Positions 25,472-34,897 of a stretch of DNA of 64,000 bases are shown one piece after another; position 1 is the first letter of the stretch; every line of letters begins with the position of its first letter. Origin of the DNA: Enterocloster asparagiformis (GTDB lineage: Bacteria; Bacillota; Clostridia; Lachnospirales; Lachnospiraceae); assembly GCA_018380885.1 (NCBI GenBank), contig JAGZSY010000004.1, positions 248,001 through 312,000 of the forward strand, read 5' to 3'. The notes beneath the pieces were generated by a model. The model saw only the letters and a program-made list of their open reading frames with translations, was not told the origin of the DNA and ran no database searches. The translations under genes were made by a program, and so were the position numbers.

Positions 25472-26535
25472 GAACAGAGCGGAACGACGAGCATAAAACA
25501 GCGCCCGGCCCTCAGACCGGCCCCGGCTCCTCCCCGGTTCCCCTGCTCACGGTGGAGCGGCTGAAAAAGTATTACCCCGTCAAGGGGGGCGTCATCACAC
25601 ACAAGATTGCCGATGTGCGCGCTGTGGACGATGTCAGCTTCACGGTGTACCAGGGGGAGACCCTGGGGCTGGTGGGGGAATCCGGCTGCGGCAAGTCCAC
25701 CCTGGGGCGCCAGATCGTGGCCCTGGAACGGCCCACTGCCGGGAAAATCCTCTACCGCGGTGCAGATTTGGCGGCCATGAGCTGCAAGGAGATGGCGGGA
25801 ATCCGCACGGAGCTGCAGATGGTGTTCCAGGACTCCTACTCCTCCCTAAACCCGCGCAAACATATTTATGAGATTCTCTCCGAGCCCATGCTCTACCACG
25901 GCCTCGCCGACAAGGGTAATCTGGACGCCCAGCTGAAGCGCCTTCTGGACATGGTGGGCCTGCCCTCCCATTCCCTGGGCAGATATCCCCACGAATTTTC
26001 CGGCGGCCAGCGCCAGCGCATCGGCATCGCCAGGGCATTGTCCCTGCGGCCCAAGCTCATGGTCTGCGACGAGCCGGTCAGCGCCCTGGACGTGTCCATC
26101 CAGGCGCAGATTCTCAATCTGCTGCGGGACCTGCAGAGGGAGCTGGATCTGACCTGCATCTTTATCGGCCACGGCCTGGGCGCGGTGAATTACGTCAGCG
26201 ACCGCATCGCGGTCATGTACCTGGGCAAGATTGTGGAGCTGGCCGAGGCCAGGGAGCTGTTCACGAATCCCATTCACCCCTACGCCAAGGCGCTGTTTCG
26301 CGCGGTGCCCATCCCGGACCCCAGGGCTCGGGACGCGGAGATGGCGGTGCTTCAGGGCGAGATTGCCAGCAACACCAGACCGCCCGCGGGCTGCCGCTTC
26401 CACCCGCGCTGTCCCTATGCGGTGCAGAGCTGTTCCGAGATCGAACCGGAGTTAAAGCCTGCGTTTCCGGGCAGCGGCCATCTGGTGGCCTGCCCGGTGC
26501 TGGCAGGCGCGGAGAACGGAAAGGAGACGGTCTGA
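25468..26535 (+). CDS. Peptide-type ABC transporter ATP-binding protein, DppF-like
   Basis: The 355-residue second ATPase has Walker [11 protein letters not shown], signature [15 protein letters not shown], Walker [15 protein letters not shown] and the C-terminal [14 protein letters not shown] extension. The H-loop reads IGHGLGAV, with Gly where most homologues have Asp after the His. The catalytic His is kept, so activity is expected. I choose ATG 25468 (ATGA overlap, with AGGAGGGG just before it) rather than the upstream in-frame ATG 25411. It forms a heterodimer with the DppD-like protein. Confidence 0.93.
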
Positions 26536-26538
26536 CCT

Positions 26539-27486
26539 ATGGGAAAATACATTTTAAAACGGCTTTTGATCGCCATCCCCACGCTGATCGGAATTACCAT
26601 CATCGACTATGCCATCATGTGCATGGCGGGTAATCCCCTGGAGATGCTCCAGGGCGCCAGGGTGTCCCAGGCAGCCATAGAGGCTCAGAAAACCGCCCTG
26701 GGGCTGGACCAGCCCTTCTATATCCAATACTTTGTGTGGCTGACCAATCTGCTCCACGGCAATATGGGCTACTCCATCAAAACCTACCAGTCCGTCAGCG
26801 CCATGATCGGCAGCCATCTGGGGCCGACCCTGCTGCTCATGGGCGTTTCCCTGGTGGTAAGCCTGCTGATGGCGGTGCCGGCGGGAATCTACAGTGCCAT
26901 TCACCAGTATTCCAAAGGGGATTACACGGTGGTGACCCTTTCCTTCTTCGGCAGCAGCATTCCCGGCTTTTTCCTCAGCCTGCTGCTGGTATACTTATTT
27001 ACCGTGAAGCTGGGCTGGCTGCCCTCCGGGGGCATGACCACCCTGGGCTCCTCGGGAGGGGCGGGCGATATCGCCATACACATGGTGATGCCGGTGATCG
27101 TGCTGTCGGTCTCCATGGCGGGCACCAATATCCGCTACATCCGCAGCGCCGTGCTGGAGATTCTCCAGCAGGACTACCTGCGCACGGCCAGGGCCAAGGG
27201 CCTGGGAAACCGCAGAGTGGTGAACCAGCACGCCCTTCGCAACGCCATGGTGCCCATTGTCACGGTCATTGGTATGGAGATTCCCGTGCTGTTCGGCGGC
27301 GCGGTGATTGTGGAGCAGCTGTTCTCCTGGCCCGGCCTGGGACTCATGACCATGAGCGCCATCATGAGCCGGGACTACCCGGTGATCATGGGCGTGTGCC
27401 TCCTGTCCGCGGTGGTGGTGCTGGCCGGCAACCTGATCACGGACATTCTGTACGCGGTGGTGAACCCCACCATTCAATATCAATAG
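26539..27486 (+). CDS. Peptide-type ABC transporter permease, DppB-like
   Basis: This 315-residue membrane protein has about six helices. The N-terminal MGKYILKRLLIAIPTLIGIT is typical of DppB/OppB/NikB permeases. The cytoplasmic EAA loop (about residue 205-235) contains YLRTARAKGLGNRRVVNQHA, which contacts the ATPases. It forms the channel with the DppC-like protein encoded 9 bp downstream. Confidence 0.93.
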   Translation: MGKYILKRLLIAIPTLIGITIIDYAIMCMAGNPLEMLQGARVSQAAIEAQKTALGLDQPFYIQYFVWLTNLLHGNMGYSIKTYQSVSAMIGSHLGPTLLLMGVSLVVSLLMAVPAGIYSAIHQYSKGDYTVVTLSFFGSSIPGFFLSLLLVYLFTVKLGWLPSGGMTTLGSSGGAGDIAIHMVMPVIVLSVSMAGTNIRYIRSAVLEILQQDYLRTARAKGLGNRRVVNQHALRNAMVPIVTVIGMEIPVLFGGAVIVEQLFSWPGLGLMTMSAIMSRDYPVIMGVCLLSAVVVLAGNLITDILYAVVNPTIQYQ

Positions 27487-27495
27487 GAGCTGGCG

Positions 27496-28371
27496 ATGAA
27501 GAGACAAACGGATATTACAAATGAAAGCTATATACAGACCGTCTGGCGGCGCTTCAAGCACCACCGCCTGGGCGTCGCCAGCCTGATACTGCTGACCATT
27601 ATCTGCCTGGCCGCGGTGCTGGCCCCGCTGATCGCGCCCCACAACCCAGACGAGATCGTGGGCCCCTTCAGCGCGGCCCCCAGCCTTCAGTTCTGGCTGG
27701 GCACGGACCAGATCGGCCGCGACATGCTCAGCCGCCTGCTCTACGCCACGCGGATTTCCCTGCTGGTGGGCGTTTTGGCCACTGGGATATCCACCGCCAT
27801 CGGCGTGGTCCTGGGACTTTTGGCCGGGTACTTCGGCGGCTGGCTGGATATGCTGATCATGCGCTTCACCGACATGGTAATGTCGTTTCCCTATATTCTG
27901 CTGGTGCTGGTGGCGGCGGCCATCTTTGAGCCGGGGCTGTGGAGCATCATTCTGATCCTGGGCTTTGTGGACTGGCCCGGCATCGCCCGGCTGGTTCGGG
28001 GAAATGTGCTCAGCCTGCGGGAGACCAACTTTGTTAAGGGGGACATCGTGGCGGGTATGCCCCTGCGGCACATCCTGTTTTCGGAGATTCTGCCCAACAC
28101 CGTTGCGCCGATTCTGGTCTACGCCACCTCGGTCATGGCCCTGTCCATGCTGGACGAGGCGTCCTTAAGCTTCCTGGGCATGGGCGTGCAGCCGCCCACG
28201 GCCAGCCTGGGCAATATGCTCAACAGCGCCCAGTCCCTCACCGTGCTCACCAGGCAGCCCTGGCTCTGGATTCCGCCGGGCCTGCTGATCGTGATCCTGG
28301 TGGTTGCCATCAACTTTGTCGGCGACGCCCTGCGGGACGCGGTGGACCCCACCGCCACCCTGCGCCGGTAA
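27496..28371 (+). CDS. Peptide-type ABC transporter permease, DppC-like
   Basis: This 291-residue permease has an N-terminal OppC_N segment (WRRFKHHRLGVASLILL), a GTDQIGRDMLSRLLYATRIS motif at about residues 72-91 and an EAA loop near 175-205. It is the partner of the DppB-like protein. GGAG precedes the start. The operon order binding protein, DppD, DppF, DppB, DppC differs from E. coli dppABCDF. Confidence 0.93.
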   Translation: MKRQTDITNESYIQTVWRRFKHHRLGVASLILLTIICLAAVLAPLIAPHNPDEIVGPFSAAPSLQFWLGTDQIGRDMLSRLLYATRISLLVGVLATGISTAIGVVLGLLAGYFGGWLDMLIMRFTDMVMSFPYILLVLVAAAIFEPGLWSIILILGFVDWPGIARLVRGNVLSLRETNFVKGDIVAGMPLRHILFSEILPNTVAPILVYATSVMALSMLDEASLSFLGMGVQPPTASLGNMLNSAQSLTVLTRQPWLWIPPGLLIVILVVAINFVGDALRDAVDPTATLRR

Positions 28372-28448
28372 CGCTGCCGCGCCCCGGCGGGCCCCTAAAG
28401 GCTGATACGCCGGCGCAGCGCGGCTTTCACAACAGCGAGGTATCTGTC

Positions 28449-29363
28449 ATGATCTATATTGAGAAAAAACACGTCATCCATACCTTTTCCCCGGATCACC
28501 CGGCTGTCTGCCGGGCGGAGTCCGGCGACACCGTGACCTTTGAGACCTACGACTGCTATATGGGCCAGCTCCTTCCCGGGGACGCCACCTTTGCGGACGT
28601 GGACCGGAGCCTGGGCAATCCCGCCACAGGCCCTCTGTACGTGGAGGGGGCGCAGCCCGGGGACGTGCTGCGGGTGGATATCCTGGATATCGCCCTGGAC
28701 CCGGTGGGGATTCTGGATATCGGTCCCACCAGCGGCGCGTTAAAGCGGCAGTTTTCGCAGACCGTGATCCATCGGCTGCCGGTGCGGGACAACGTGATCC
28801 GCTACAAGGCTATGGACATTCCGGCAAAGCCTATGGTGGGCGTGATCGGCGTGGCGCCGGAGCGGGAGTCCGTCAGCACCATGACGCCGAAAAACCATGG
28901 CGGAAATATGGACTGCACCAGCATCGGGTCAGGCTGTTCCCTGTATTTGCCCGTGAAGGCGCCGGGGGCGCTGTTGGCCATGGGCGATCTGCACGCCATT
29001 ATGGGGGACGGCGAGGCGGGCAACTGCGGCGTGGAGATCGGCGGCCGCGTGACCGTGCGGGTCTTTGTGCTTAAAAAGCTGGCGCTGGAATACCCCATGA
29101 TTAAAAATTCCCAAAAATGGATTACCGTCGCTTACGGGGAAACCCTGGACGAGGCCGGGGACAAGGCTGTGCTGCAAATGTTTTCCTTCCTCACCGATCA
29201 CGTGGGGGCGGACCGGGTGGACGCCGGCATGTATATTGATATGCTGGGGGATTTGGCGGTATGCCAGATCGTCAACCCGTTTAAGACCGTGCGCCTGGAG
29301 ATGTCCCGCGAGGTTTTCCAGGCCGAGGGCTTTGCCGGCTTTGACCAGGAGGAGGCCCTATGA
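28449..29363 (+). CDS. Acetamidase/formamidase family protein
   Basis: The 304-residue protein belongs to the FmdA_AmdA family, which hydrolyses short amides to the acid and ammonia. Family features include an N-terminal GDTVTFETYDCYMGQL region and GPLYVEGAQPGDVLRVDILD near residue 60-80. A metal-site-like MTPKNHGGNMDC is at about 145. It lies between the importer genes and a LysR regulator, with a 4-bp overlap to the latter, so its substrate is probably the imported compound or a product of it (inference). It is cytoplasmic, with no signal peptide. Confidence 0.88.
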   Translation: MIYIEKKHVIHTFSPDHPAVCRAESGDTVTFETYDCYMGQLLPGDATFADVDRSLGNPATGPLYVEGAQPGDVLRVDILDIALDPVGILDIGPTSGALKRQFSQTVIHRLPVRDNVIRYKAMDIPAKPMVGVIGVAPERESVSTMTPKNHGGNMDCTSIGSGCSLYLPVKAPGALLAMGDLHAIMGDGEAGNCGVEIGGRVTVRVFVLKKLALEYPMIKNSQKWITVAYGETLDEAGDKAVLQMFSFLTDHVGADRVDAGMYIDMLGDLAVCQIVNPFKTVRLEMSREVFQAEGFAGFDQEEAL

Positions 29364-30268
29364 CCATTCACCAGATCGAGTGCTTTCTGGAGGTGGCGCG
29401 GACGCTGAATTTTACGGAGGCGGCCGGCCATCTCTATATTTCCCAGCAGGGGCTGAGCCGCCAAATCTCTTCCCTGGAGCGGGAGCTGGAGATGAGGCTG
29501 TTTGAGCGGACCACCAGGGAGGTGCGCCTGACCCGCAGCGGGGAAATTCTGATGTGGAAATGGCAGAATATCCCGTCTCTGATCCGGGAGTCCGTGGACA
29601 TGGCCCGGGAGGACAACAAGCGGGAGAAGGACCGCATCCACATTGCCGTTTTGAAAATGAACGGCGTGATGGACGTGTTGGGCCGTATGCTGGCGGAGTA
29701 TACGGACCGTTTTCCACAGACGGAATTCCAGCTCAAGGAGTACAGCGACGTGAAGGACTTGGCCGGGATCAACGCGCCGGACGTGATCGTCAGCCTGAGC
29801 AACGGGTTTGATTACGGCAAGCTGAAGGATAAATTCAACTGGGCGGAGATTCACAGCTTTCCCCTGTACTATGTTTTTTCCAAGAAGAATCCCATGGCCG
29901 GCGCGGACCATCTAAGCAGCGCCCTGCTCCAGCAGCAGACGCTTCTGGCCGTGTTCCGGTACGAGGAGTCCGGCCTGGGCATGAAAATTTTGGAATTTAT
30001 GGGAAATATAGGTTATCTGCCCAAGAAGGTGCGCTACTTCGACAACTCGGACAGCCTGGAGCTGGCCTTAAATGCCAACGAGGGCATCCACATCGGTTAC
30101 CGGGAATACTATCACGATTTCGGGGACCGGCTGGCCATGTACCCGATCCCCACCCCTGAGAACCAGGCGATCGCCAAGATGGTGGCCCTGTGGCGGGTGG
30201 AGGATGAGGAGAAGCTGGGCAACCTGGTTACCTATCTGAAATCCGTTGATCAGCGCAGGAAAGAATAA
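29360..30268 (+). CDS. LysR-family transcriptional regulator
   Basis: The 302-residue LTTR has an N-terminal winged helix-turn-helix (residues 1-60: FLEVARTLNFTEAAGHLYIS, then QGLSRQISSLERELEMRLF) and a periplasmic-binding-like effector domain (about 90-295). Its start overlaps the amidase stop, placing it last in the ABC operon, so it probably regulates that operon in response to the imported amide or its product. A terminator follows at 30282-30320. Confidence 0.92.
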   Translation: MTIHQIECFLEVARTLNFTEAAGHLYISQQGLSRQISSLERELEMRLFERTTREVRLTRSGEILMWKWQNIPSLIRESVDMAREDNKREKDRIHIAVLKMNGVMDVLGRMLAEYTDRFPQTEFQLKEYSDVKDLAGINAPDVIVSLSNGFDYGKLKDKFNWAEIHSFPLYYVFSKKNPMAGADHLSSALLQQQTLLAVFRYEESGLGMKILEFMGNIGYLPKKVRYFDNSDSLELALNANEGIHIGYREYYHDFGDRLAMYPIPTPENQAIAKMVALWRVEDEEKLGNLVTYLKSVDQRRKE

Positions 30269-30281
30269 AAACAAAAAGTCA

Positions 30282-30320
30282 GACTATTAACGCGCTTCGG
30301 TTGTTAATTGTCCGTTTTTT
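30282..30320 (+). terminator. Terminator of the ABC/amidase operon
   Basis: GACTATTAAC (30282-30291) pairs with GTTAATTGTC (30303-30312) with one mismatch, followed by CGTTTTTT. Confidence 0.75.
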
Positions 30321-30324
30321 GATG

Positions 30325-30354
30325 TTAGACAATAAAGACATATATGTCTAAAAT
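30325..30354 (+). promoter_or_regulatory. Candidate promoter with palindromic operator of the RND pump
   Basis: TTAGAC (30325-30330) and TAAAAT (30349-30354) are 18 bp apart. The spacer holds the perfect 14-bp palindrome AGACATATATGTCT (30336-30349). A repressor bound there would block the promoter. The cognate regulator is not encoded nearby. Confidence 0.45.
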
Positions 30355-30379
30355 ACAAATGGTTGGTTTGTAATGAAAT

Positions 30380-30425
30380 GGGGGAGAGCCGTCGTTTTGC
30401 GACGGTTGATTCCCCTTGTTTTTTT
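30380..30425 (+). terminator. Intrinsic terminator in the RND leader (attenuator candidate)
   Basis: The stem CCGTCG (30389-30394) / CGACGG (30400-30405), extended by GGGG/CCCC, is followed by TTGTTTTTTT. It lies 40 bp upstream of the adaptor gene and downstream of the candidate promoter, the place of a transcription attenuator. Confidence 0.6.
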
Positions 30426-30466
30426 AAGGTAACTAGGAATATAAAGCAGAAAGGAAAGAGGAGAAG

Positions 30467-31570
30467 ATGAAAAAAGGAGTTAAACGCGCAATCTGGGCGG
30501 TTGTGATTGTGGTCATAGCCGTATTACTGTTTTTGCGCCTGACAAAGAAAACGGAATTCGCAGAGGCCACGGCGGACCCGGTGGTGACGGTTGAGAAACC
30601 GCACATGGGTGATGTGCGTCTGTCTACCCAGCTGATCGGCACCATTGAGCCGGCGGATGTGGTATATATTTTCCCCAAGGCCGGCGGCGATATCACCGCG
30701 GTGAATATCAAGGCCGGGGATACGGTGACCGCAGGTCAGGTGCTGGTGGAGATCGACACCAAGCAGGTCGAGGCCACCAGAACCTCCATGGAGGCAGCCA
30801 AGGTGTCCATGCAGAGCGCGCAGAACGTGCTGGACCGCATGACGCCGCTCTACCAGGCAGGTTACATATCCGCCCAGGACTACGACAATTACAAGGCCCA
30901 GGCGGACGCTTCCAGGCTTCAATATGAGGCGGCTCAGATCAATTATAACAATCAGATGGAATTCAGCCATGTGACAAGTCCCATAAGCGGCCGGGTGGAG
31001 CAGTGCAACGTGGAGCTTCACGACACCGTGGGACAGTCCACCCAGCTCTGCATTATCGCCGGGGAGAACGGCAAGGTGATTTCCTTCTACACCACCGAGA
31101 AGGTGAAAAACAATCTGAACCCCGGCGATCCCGTGGTCCTGAACAAGGACGGCGTGGAATACGACGGCACCATCACCGAGGTCAGCAACATGGCCGACTC
31201 CGATGTGGGCCTGTTCAAGGTGAAGGCCACGGTGGACGACGACAACACCATGACGCCCGGCACGGACGTGGAGCTTACGGTTCCCAAGGATTCCGCCTTA
31301 AACGCCATGCTGGTGCCTGTGCACAGCGTGTATTACCGCGGCGGTGATGCCTATGTCTACACCTATGAGGCCGGGGAGAGCGTGATCCGCGAGGTCCCCG
31401 TGGAGGTGGGCATTTTTGATACCGAGAATATTGTGATCAAGTCCGGCCTGACCATGGACGATCAGGTATTGACCACCTGGACTTCCGAGCTGAAGGACGG
31501 CTACAAGGTAGCGCTGGCGGACAGCCAAGCGGCCGCCGACGCAGAGAAGTCAGAAGCCGCGGCTGAGTAA
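30467..31570 (+). CDS. RND efflux system membrane-fusion (adaptor) subunit
   Basis: The 367-residue HlyD/AcrA-type adaptor has an N-terminal membrane anchor (residues 7-25, no lipobox), a biotinyl-lipoyl-like fold (VYIFPKAGGDITAVNIKAGD), a helical hairpin (about 100-150, DYDNYKAQADASRLQYEAAQ) and beta-barrel domains to the end. With the RND protein downstream it would form an export complex. No outer-membrane factor is encoded, as expected for a monoderm cell. AGGAAAGAGGAG precedes the start. Confidence 0.88.
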   Translation: MKKGVKRAIWAVVIVVIAVLLFLRLTKKTEFAEATADPVVTVEKPHMGDVRLSTQLIGTIEPADVVYIFPKAGGDITAVNIKAGDTVTAGQVLVEIDTKQVEATRTSMEAAKVSMQSAQNVLDRMTPLYQAGYISAQDYDNYKAQADASRLQYEAAQINYNNQMEFSHVTSPISGRVEQCNVELHDTVGQSTQLCIIAGENGKVISFYTTEKVKNNLNPGDPVVLNKDGVEYDGTITEVSNMADSDVGLFKVKATVDDDNTMTPGTDVELTVPKDSALNAMLVPVHSVYYRGGDAYVYTYEAGESVIREVPVEVGIFDTENIVIKSGLTMDDQVLTTWTSELKDGYKVALADSQAAADAEKSEAAAE

Positions 31571-31585
31571 GGAGGGCGCAAAACT

Positions 31586-34500
31586 ATGGGTTTAACTAAA
31601 CTAGTCCTGAAACGGCCGGTGACCACGGTACTGATGATCCTGTGCCTTGTGGTGTTCGGCCTCCAGGCCTTTATGTCATCACCTCTTGAGCTGATGCCGG
31701 AGATGAACATGTCCATGATCGTCGTGATGACGCCGTATCCCGGCGCCAGCCCCGAGGACGTGAACGAACTGGTCACCAAGACGGTTGAGGGCCAGGTGGG
31801 AACCTTGAGCGGCCTGGACACCGTATCCTCCATGTCCCGCGAGAACGTGTCCATTACCATGCTGGAATACAAGTACGGCACCGATATGGATAAGGCCTAC
31901 GACGATCTGAAAAAGCAGATGGATCTGGCCAAGGTCAGCATGCCGGACGAGGTGGAGGACCCCATCATGCTGGAGCTGAACGCGAACCTGATGGCCAACA
32001 TGATTCTGGCGGTCAGCAAGGACAACACCGATAACCTCTATAACTATGTAAACGACGATGTGGTGCCGGAGCTGGAAAAGCTGAACTCAGTGGCCGAGGT
32101 ATCCATCAACGGCGGCAGCAAGGAGTATATCCGCGTGGAGCTGCTCCCGGAGAAGATGAGCCAGTACGGCGTGAGCATGAATTCCATCGCCACTGACATC
32201 GGCAGCGCCGACCTGGCCTACCCGGCCGGCGACGCGGATATGGGCGACCAGCAGCTGGCCGTGTCCACGGACCAGAAGTTCGACACCCTGGAGAGCCTTC
32301 AGGATATTCCGCTGACGGTCTCCGGAAAGAATACGGTCTATCTGGGAGATGTGGCTAACATCTATCTGGGCGAGGACGACACCAGCAGTATCGCCCGCTA
32401 CAACGGTCAGGACACCATCGCGGTTTCCGTGACCAAACAGCAGGACGCGGCCTCCCTGGCCCTGTCCTCGGACGTACACGAGGTGGTCGACGAGCTGAAA
32501 GCCGCGGACCCGGATTTGAACATCACGGTGGTTATGGATACCAAGGACAATATCATGTCCTCCCTGACCGCTGTGTTCCAGACCATGATCGCTGCGATTG
32601 TGATTTCCATGATCGTTATCTGGCTGTTCTTCGGGGACCTGAAGGCGTCCCTGATCGTCGGAAGCTCTATTCCTGTGTCTATCCTGGCCTCCTTTGTGCT
32701 GATGAACATCATGGGCTTCTCCCTGAACGTTATCACACTCAGCGCTCTGGTGCTGGGCGTCGGAATGATGGTGGATAACTCCACGGTAGTGCTGGAGAGC
32801 TGCTTCAGGGCCACCACGGACACGGGCTTCCGGGAATTTTCCAAGGCGGCCTTAAACGGCACCGGCGTGGTATACCAGTCGGTGGTGGGTTCCACCCTGA
32901 CCACCTGCGTGGTGTTCCTGCCCCTGGCTATGCTGAGCGGAATGACAGGAGAGATGTTCCGGCCCCTGGGCTTTACCATCGTGTTCTGTATGGTTGCGTC
33001 GCTGATTTCGGCGATCACCGTGGTTCCGCTGTGCTACATGAACTACAAGCCTGTGGAGAAGAAAACGGCTCCTCTGTCCCGCCCTGTTGAGAAAATGCAG
33101 GAACAGTACCGCAGGATCATGAGACGGCTCCTGCGCCATAAGGGGCTGGTCATGCTGGCCTCCGTGGCCCTTCTGGGCCTGTTGATTGTGCTGGCCTTTA
33201 ACCTGAGAACCGAGCTGATGGGCGAGGACGACATGGGTCAGGTCAGCGTGACCGTGGAGACCAAGCCGGGCCTGCAGATGGAGATCGTGGAAGCCATCTT
33301 AAACAGGGTCGAGGAGGTTGTGAGCGCGGACCCGAACGTGGAGGATTACCTGACCCAGGCGGGCGGCGGCGGCCTGGGAGCCAGCATGAGCTCCAATCCC
33401 ACCATATCCGCCTACCTGAAAAAAGACCGGGATATGGAGACGGACGACGTTGTAAAGCTCTGGAGAAAAGAGCTGGAGACAATTCCTAACTGTAACATTA
33501 CGGTCACCGCCAACTCTACCATCGGTTCCATGATGGGAACCAGCGACACCTACCAGGTGATCTTGCAGAGCACTGATTACGATGCCTTAAAGGCGGACAG
33601 CGACCGGATCGTGGCGGCCCTGGATGCGCGCCCCGAGGTGACCAAGGTCCACTCCGACCTGGAGAACGCGGCGCCGGTGGTGAAGGTGCGCGTCAATCCC
33701 ATCAAGGCCAAAGCCGCCGGGTTGTCCGCGGCGCAGATCGGCGGAAGCTTAAACAGCATGTTAAGCGGCGTGACCCCGGCCTCCCTGGAGATCGACGGCC
33801 GCGACGTGGATATCAAGGTTGAGTATGACAAGGACCGCTATAAGACCCTTGCTCAGGTTCAGAACATCGTGCTGCAGACGCCCTCGGGCGGCGCAGTCGC
33901 TCTGACCGACGTGGCGGATCTGGTGTTCGAGGACAGCCCGGCCACCATCCGGCGTCAGGATAAGCAGTACCGCGTGACCATCACCGGCACCTACACCGAC
34001 AGCGCCACGGAAAATACGGAGAAGGATCTCCAGACCACGGTTGTTACGCCGCAGCTGACCAAGGGCGTGTCCGTGGCAATGAACAGTATGCAGAAATCCA
34101 TGCAGAAGGAGTTCACCAACCTGGCGAAGGCCATCGCCATGGCTATTTTCCTGGTATTCGTGGTCATGGCCTGCCAGTTCGAGTCGCCCAAGTTCTCGAT
34201 CATGGTTATGACCACCGTGCCCTTCTGTCTGATCGGCGCCTTCGGGCTGCTGTGGATCGTGGACAGCGCCATCAGCATGACCTCGCTGCTGGGCTTCCTG
34301 ATGCTGGTGGGTACGGTTGTAAACAACGGTATTCTGTATGTGGATACGGTGAACCAGTACCGCCAGACCATGGACATGGAGACGGCTATGATCGAGGCCG
34401 GCGCCACCCGTCTGCGCCCGATCCTGATGACGACCCTGACCACAGTGCTGGCTATGCTGCCCATGGCTCTTGCGCTGGGCGATTCAGGCGAGACCACTCA

Positions 34501-34621
34501 GGGCCTGGCTCTGGTAAATATCGGAGGCCTGACGGCTTCCACAATCCTGGCACTGCTCATGCTGCCCGCTTACTATAGCGTGATGAACCGCGGCGGCAAA
34601 CAGAGCTTGATGGCGGATTGA
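31586..34621 (+). CDS. RND-family efflux transporter, AcrB/HAE1-like
   Basis: The 1011-residue proton- or sodium-driven exporter has twelve membrane helices in two halves with two large outside loops. The N-terminal GLTKLVLKRPVTTVLMILCL and the loop motif PGASPEDVNELV are typical. In TM4 the motif is GMMVDNSTVV, with Asn where AcrB has the second Asp (D408). In TM10 VVNNGILYVD lacks the AcrB lysine (K940). This pattern is common outside Proteobacteria, so the coupling residues differ from AcrB. It is co-transcribed with the adaptor (15-bp gap). The substrate is unknown. Confidence 0.92.
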   Translation: MGLTKLVLKRPVTTVLMILCLVVFGLQAFMSSPLELMPEMNMSMIVVMTPYPGASPEDVNELVTKTVEGQVGTLSGLDTVSSMSRENVSITMLEYKYGTDMDKAYDDLKKQMDLAKVSMPDEVEDPIMLELNANLMANMILAVSKDNTDNLYNYVNDDVVPELEKLNSVAEVSINGGSKEYIRVELLPEKMSQYGVSMNSIATDIGSADLAYPAGDADMGDQQLAVSTDQKFDTLESLQDIPLTVSGKNTVYLGDVANIYLGEDDTSSIARYNGQDTIAVSVTKQQDAASLALSSDVHEVVDELKAADPDLNITVVMDTKDNIMSSLTAVFQTMIAAIVISMIVIWLFFGDLKASLIVGSSIPVSILASFVLMNIMGFSLNVITLSALVLGVGMMVDNSTVVLESCFRATTDTGFREFSKAALNGTGVVYQSVVGSTLTTCVVFLPLAMLSGMTGEMFRPLGFTIVFCMVASLISAITVVPLCYMNYKPVEKKTAPLSRPVEKMQEQYRRIMRRLLRHKGLVMLASVALLGLLIVLAFNLRTELMGEDDMGQVSVTVETKPGLQMEIVEAILNRVEEVVSADPNVEDYLTQAGGGGLGASMSSNPTISAYLKKDRDMETDDVVKLWRKELETIPNCNITVTANSTIGSMMGTSDTYQVILQSTDYDALKADSDRIVAALDARPEVTKVHSDLENAAPVVKVRVNPIKAKAAGLSAAQIGGSLNSMLSGVTPASLEIDGRDVDIKVEYDKDRYKTLAQVQNIVLQTPSGGAVALTDVADLVFEDSPATIRRQDKQYRVTITGTYTDSATENTEKDLQTTVVTPQLTKGVSVAMNSMQKSMQKEFTNLAKAIAMAIFLVFVVMACQFESPKFSIMVMTTVPFCLIGAFGLLWIVDSAISMTSLLGFLMLVGTVVNNGILYVDTVNQYRQTMDMETAMIEAGATRLRPILMTTLTTVLAMLPMALALGDSGETTQGLALVNIGGLTASTILALLMLPAYYSVMNRGGKQSLMAD

Positions 34622-34632
34622 TTTTAAATAGG

Positions 34633-34664
34633 GGGACCAAACGTGAATGCGCGCGGTCCCTTTT
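34633..34664 (+). terminator. Weak terminator after the RND gene
   Basis: A GGGACC (34633-34638) / GGTCCC (34655-34660) stem is followed by TTTT. The stem is short and the loop long. Confidence 0.45.
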
Positions 34665-34720
34665 GATTTAGGGTGACGGTGGTTTTGACGGAATGTGTCA
34701 AAAAATAGACAAACAAAAAC

Positions 34721-34853
34721 TTTTTGTACATCTAAAAAATATTTATGAAATAATTAGAAATTGCATTGAAAATAAAATGGTGATGAGGTATAATCTATTC
34801 ATATTGTACAAAAAATAAGAGAATCCTAAAAAATGTGAAGGATTTATTCTCTT
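34721..34853 (+). promoter_or_regulatory. Promoter and leader of the V-ATPase operon
   Basis: TTGAAA (34766-34771) and TATAAT (34789-34794), 17 bp apart, lie in an AT-rich gap. TTTTTGTACA (34721-34730) and its exact inverse TGTACAAAAA (34805-34814) flank them. The leader then forms an AAGAGAAT/ATTCTCTT hairpin (34817-34853) ahead of the first gene. Confidence 0.65.
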
Positions 34854-34897
34854 GCCTGCATTTCAGGTATGGATTCTTTTTAGAGAGGAGGATGGAG

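Noticed and set aside
26995..28071. 358-codon minus-strand frame opposite the DppB/DppC permeases
   Set aside because: His/Gln/Gly-rich composition typical of antisense frames; both permease genes on the + strand have strong family motifs.
34892..34897. ATG 34892 as start of V-ATPase subunit H
   Set aside because: It directly touches AGGAGG with no spacer. TTG 34898 has normal spacing and is preferred, though ATG cannot be excluded.
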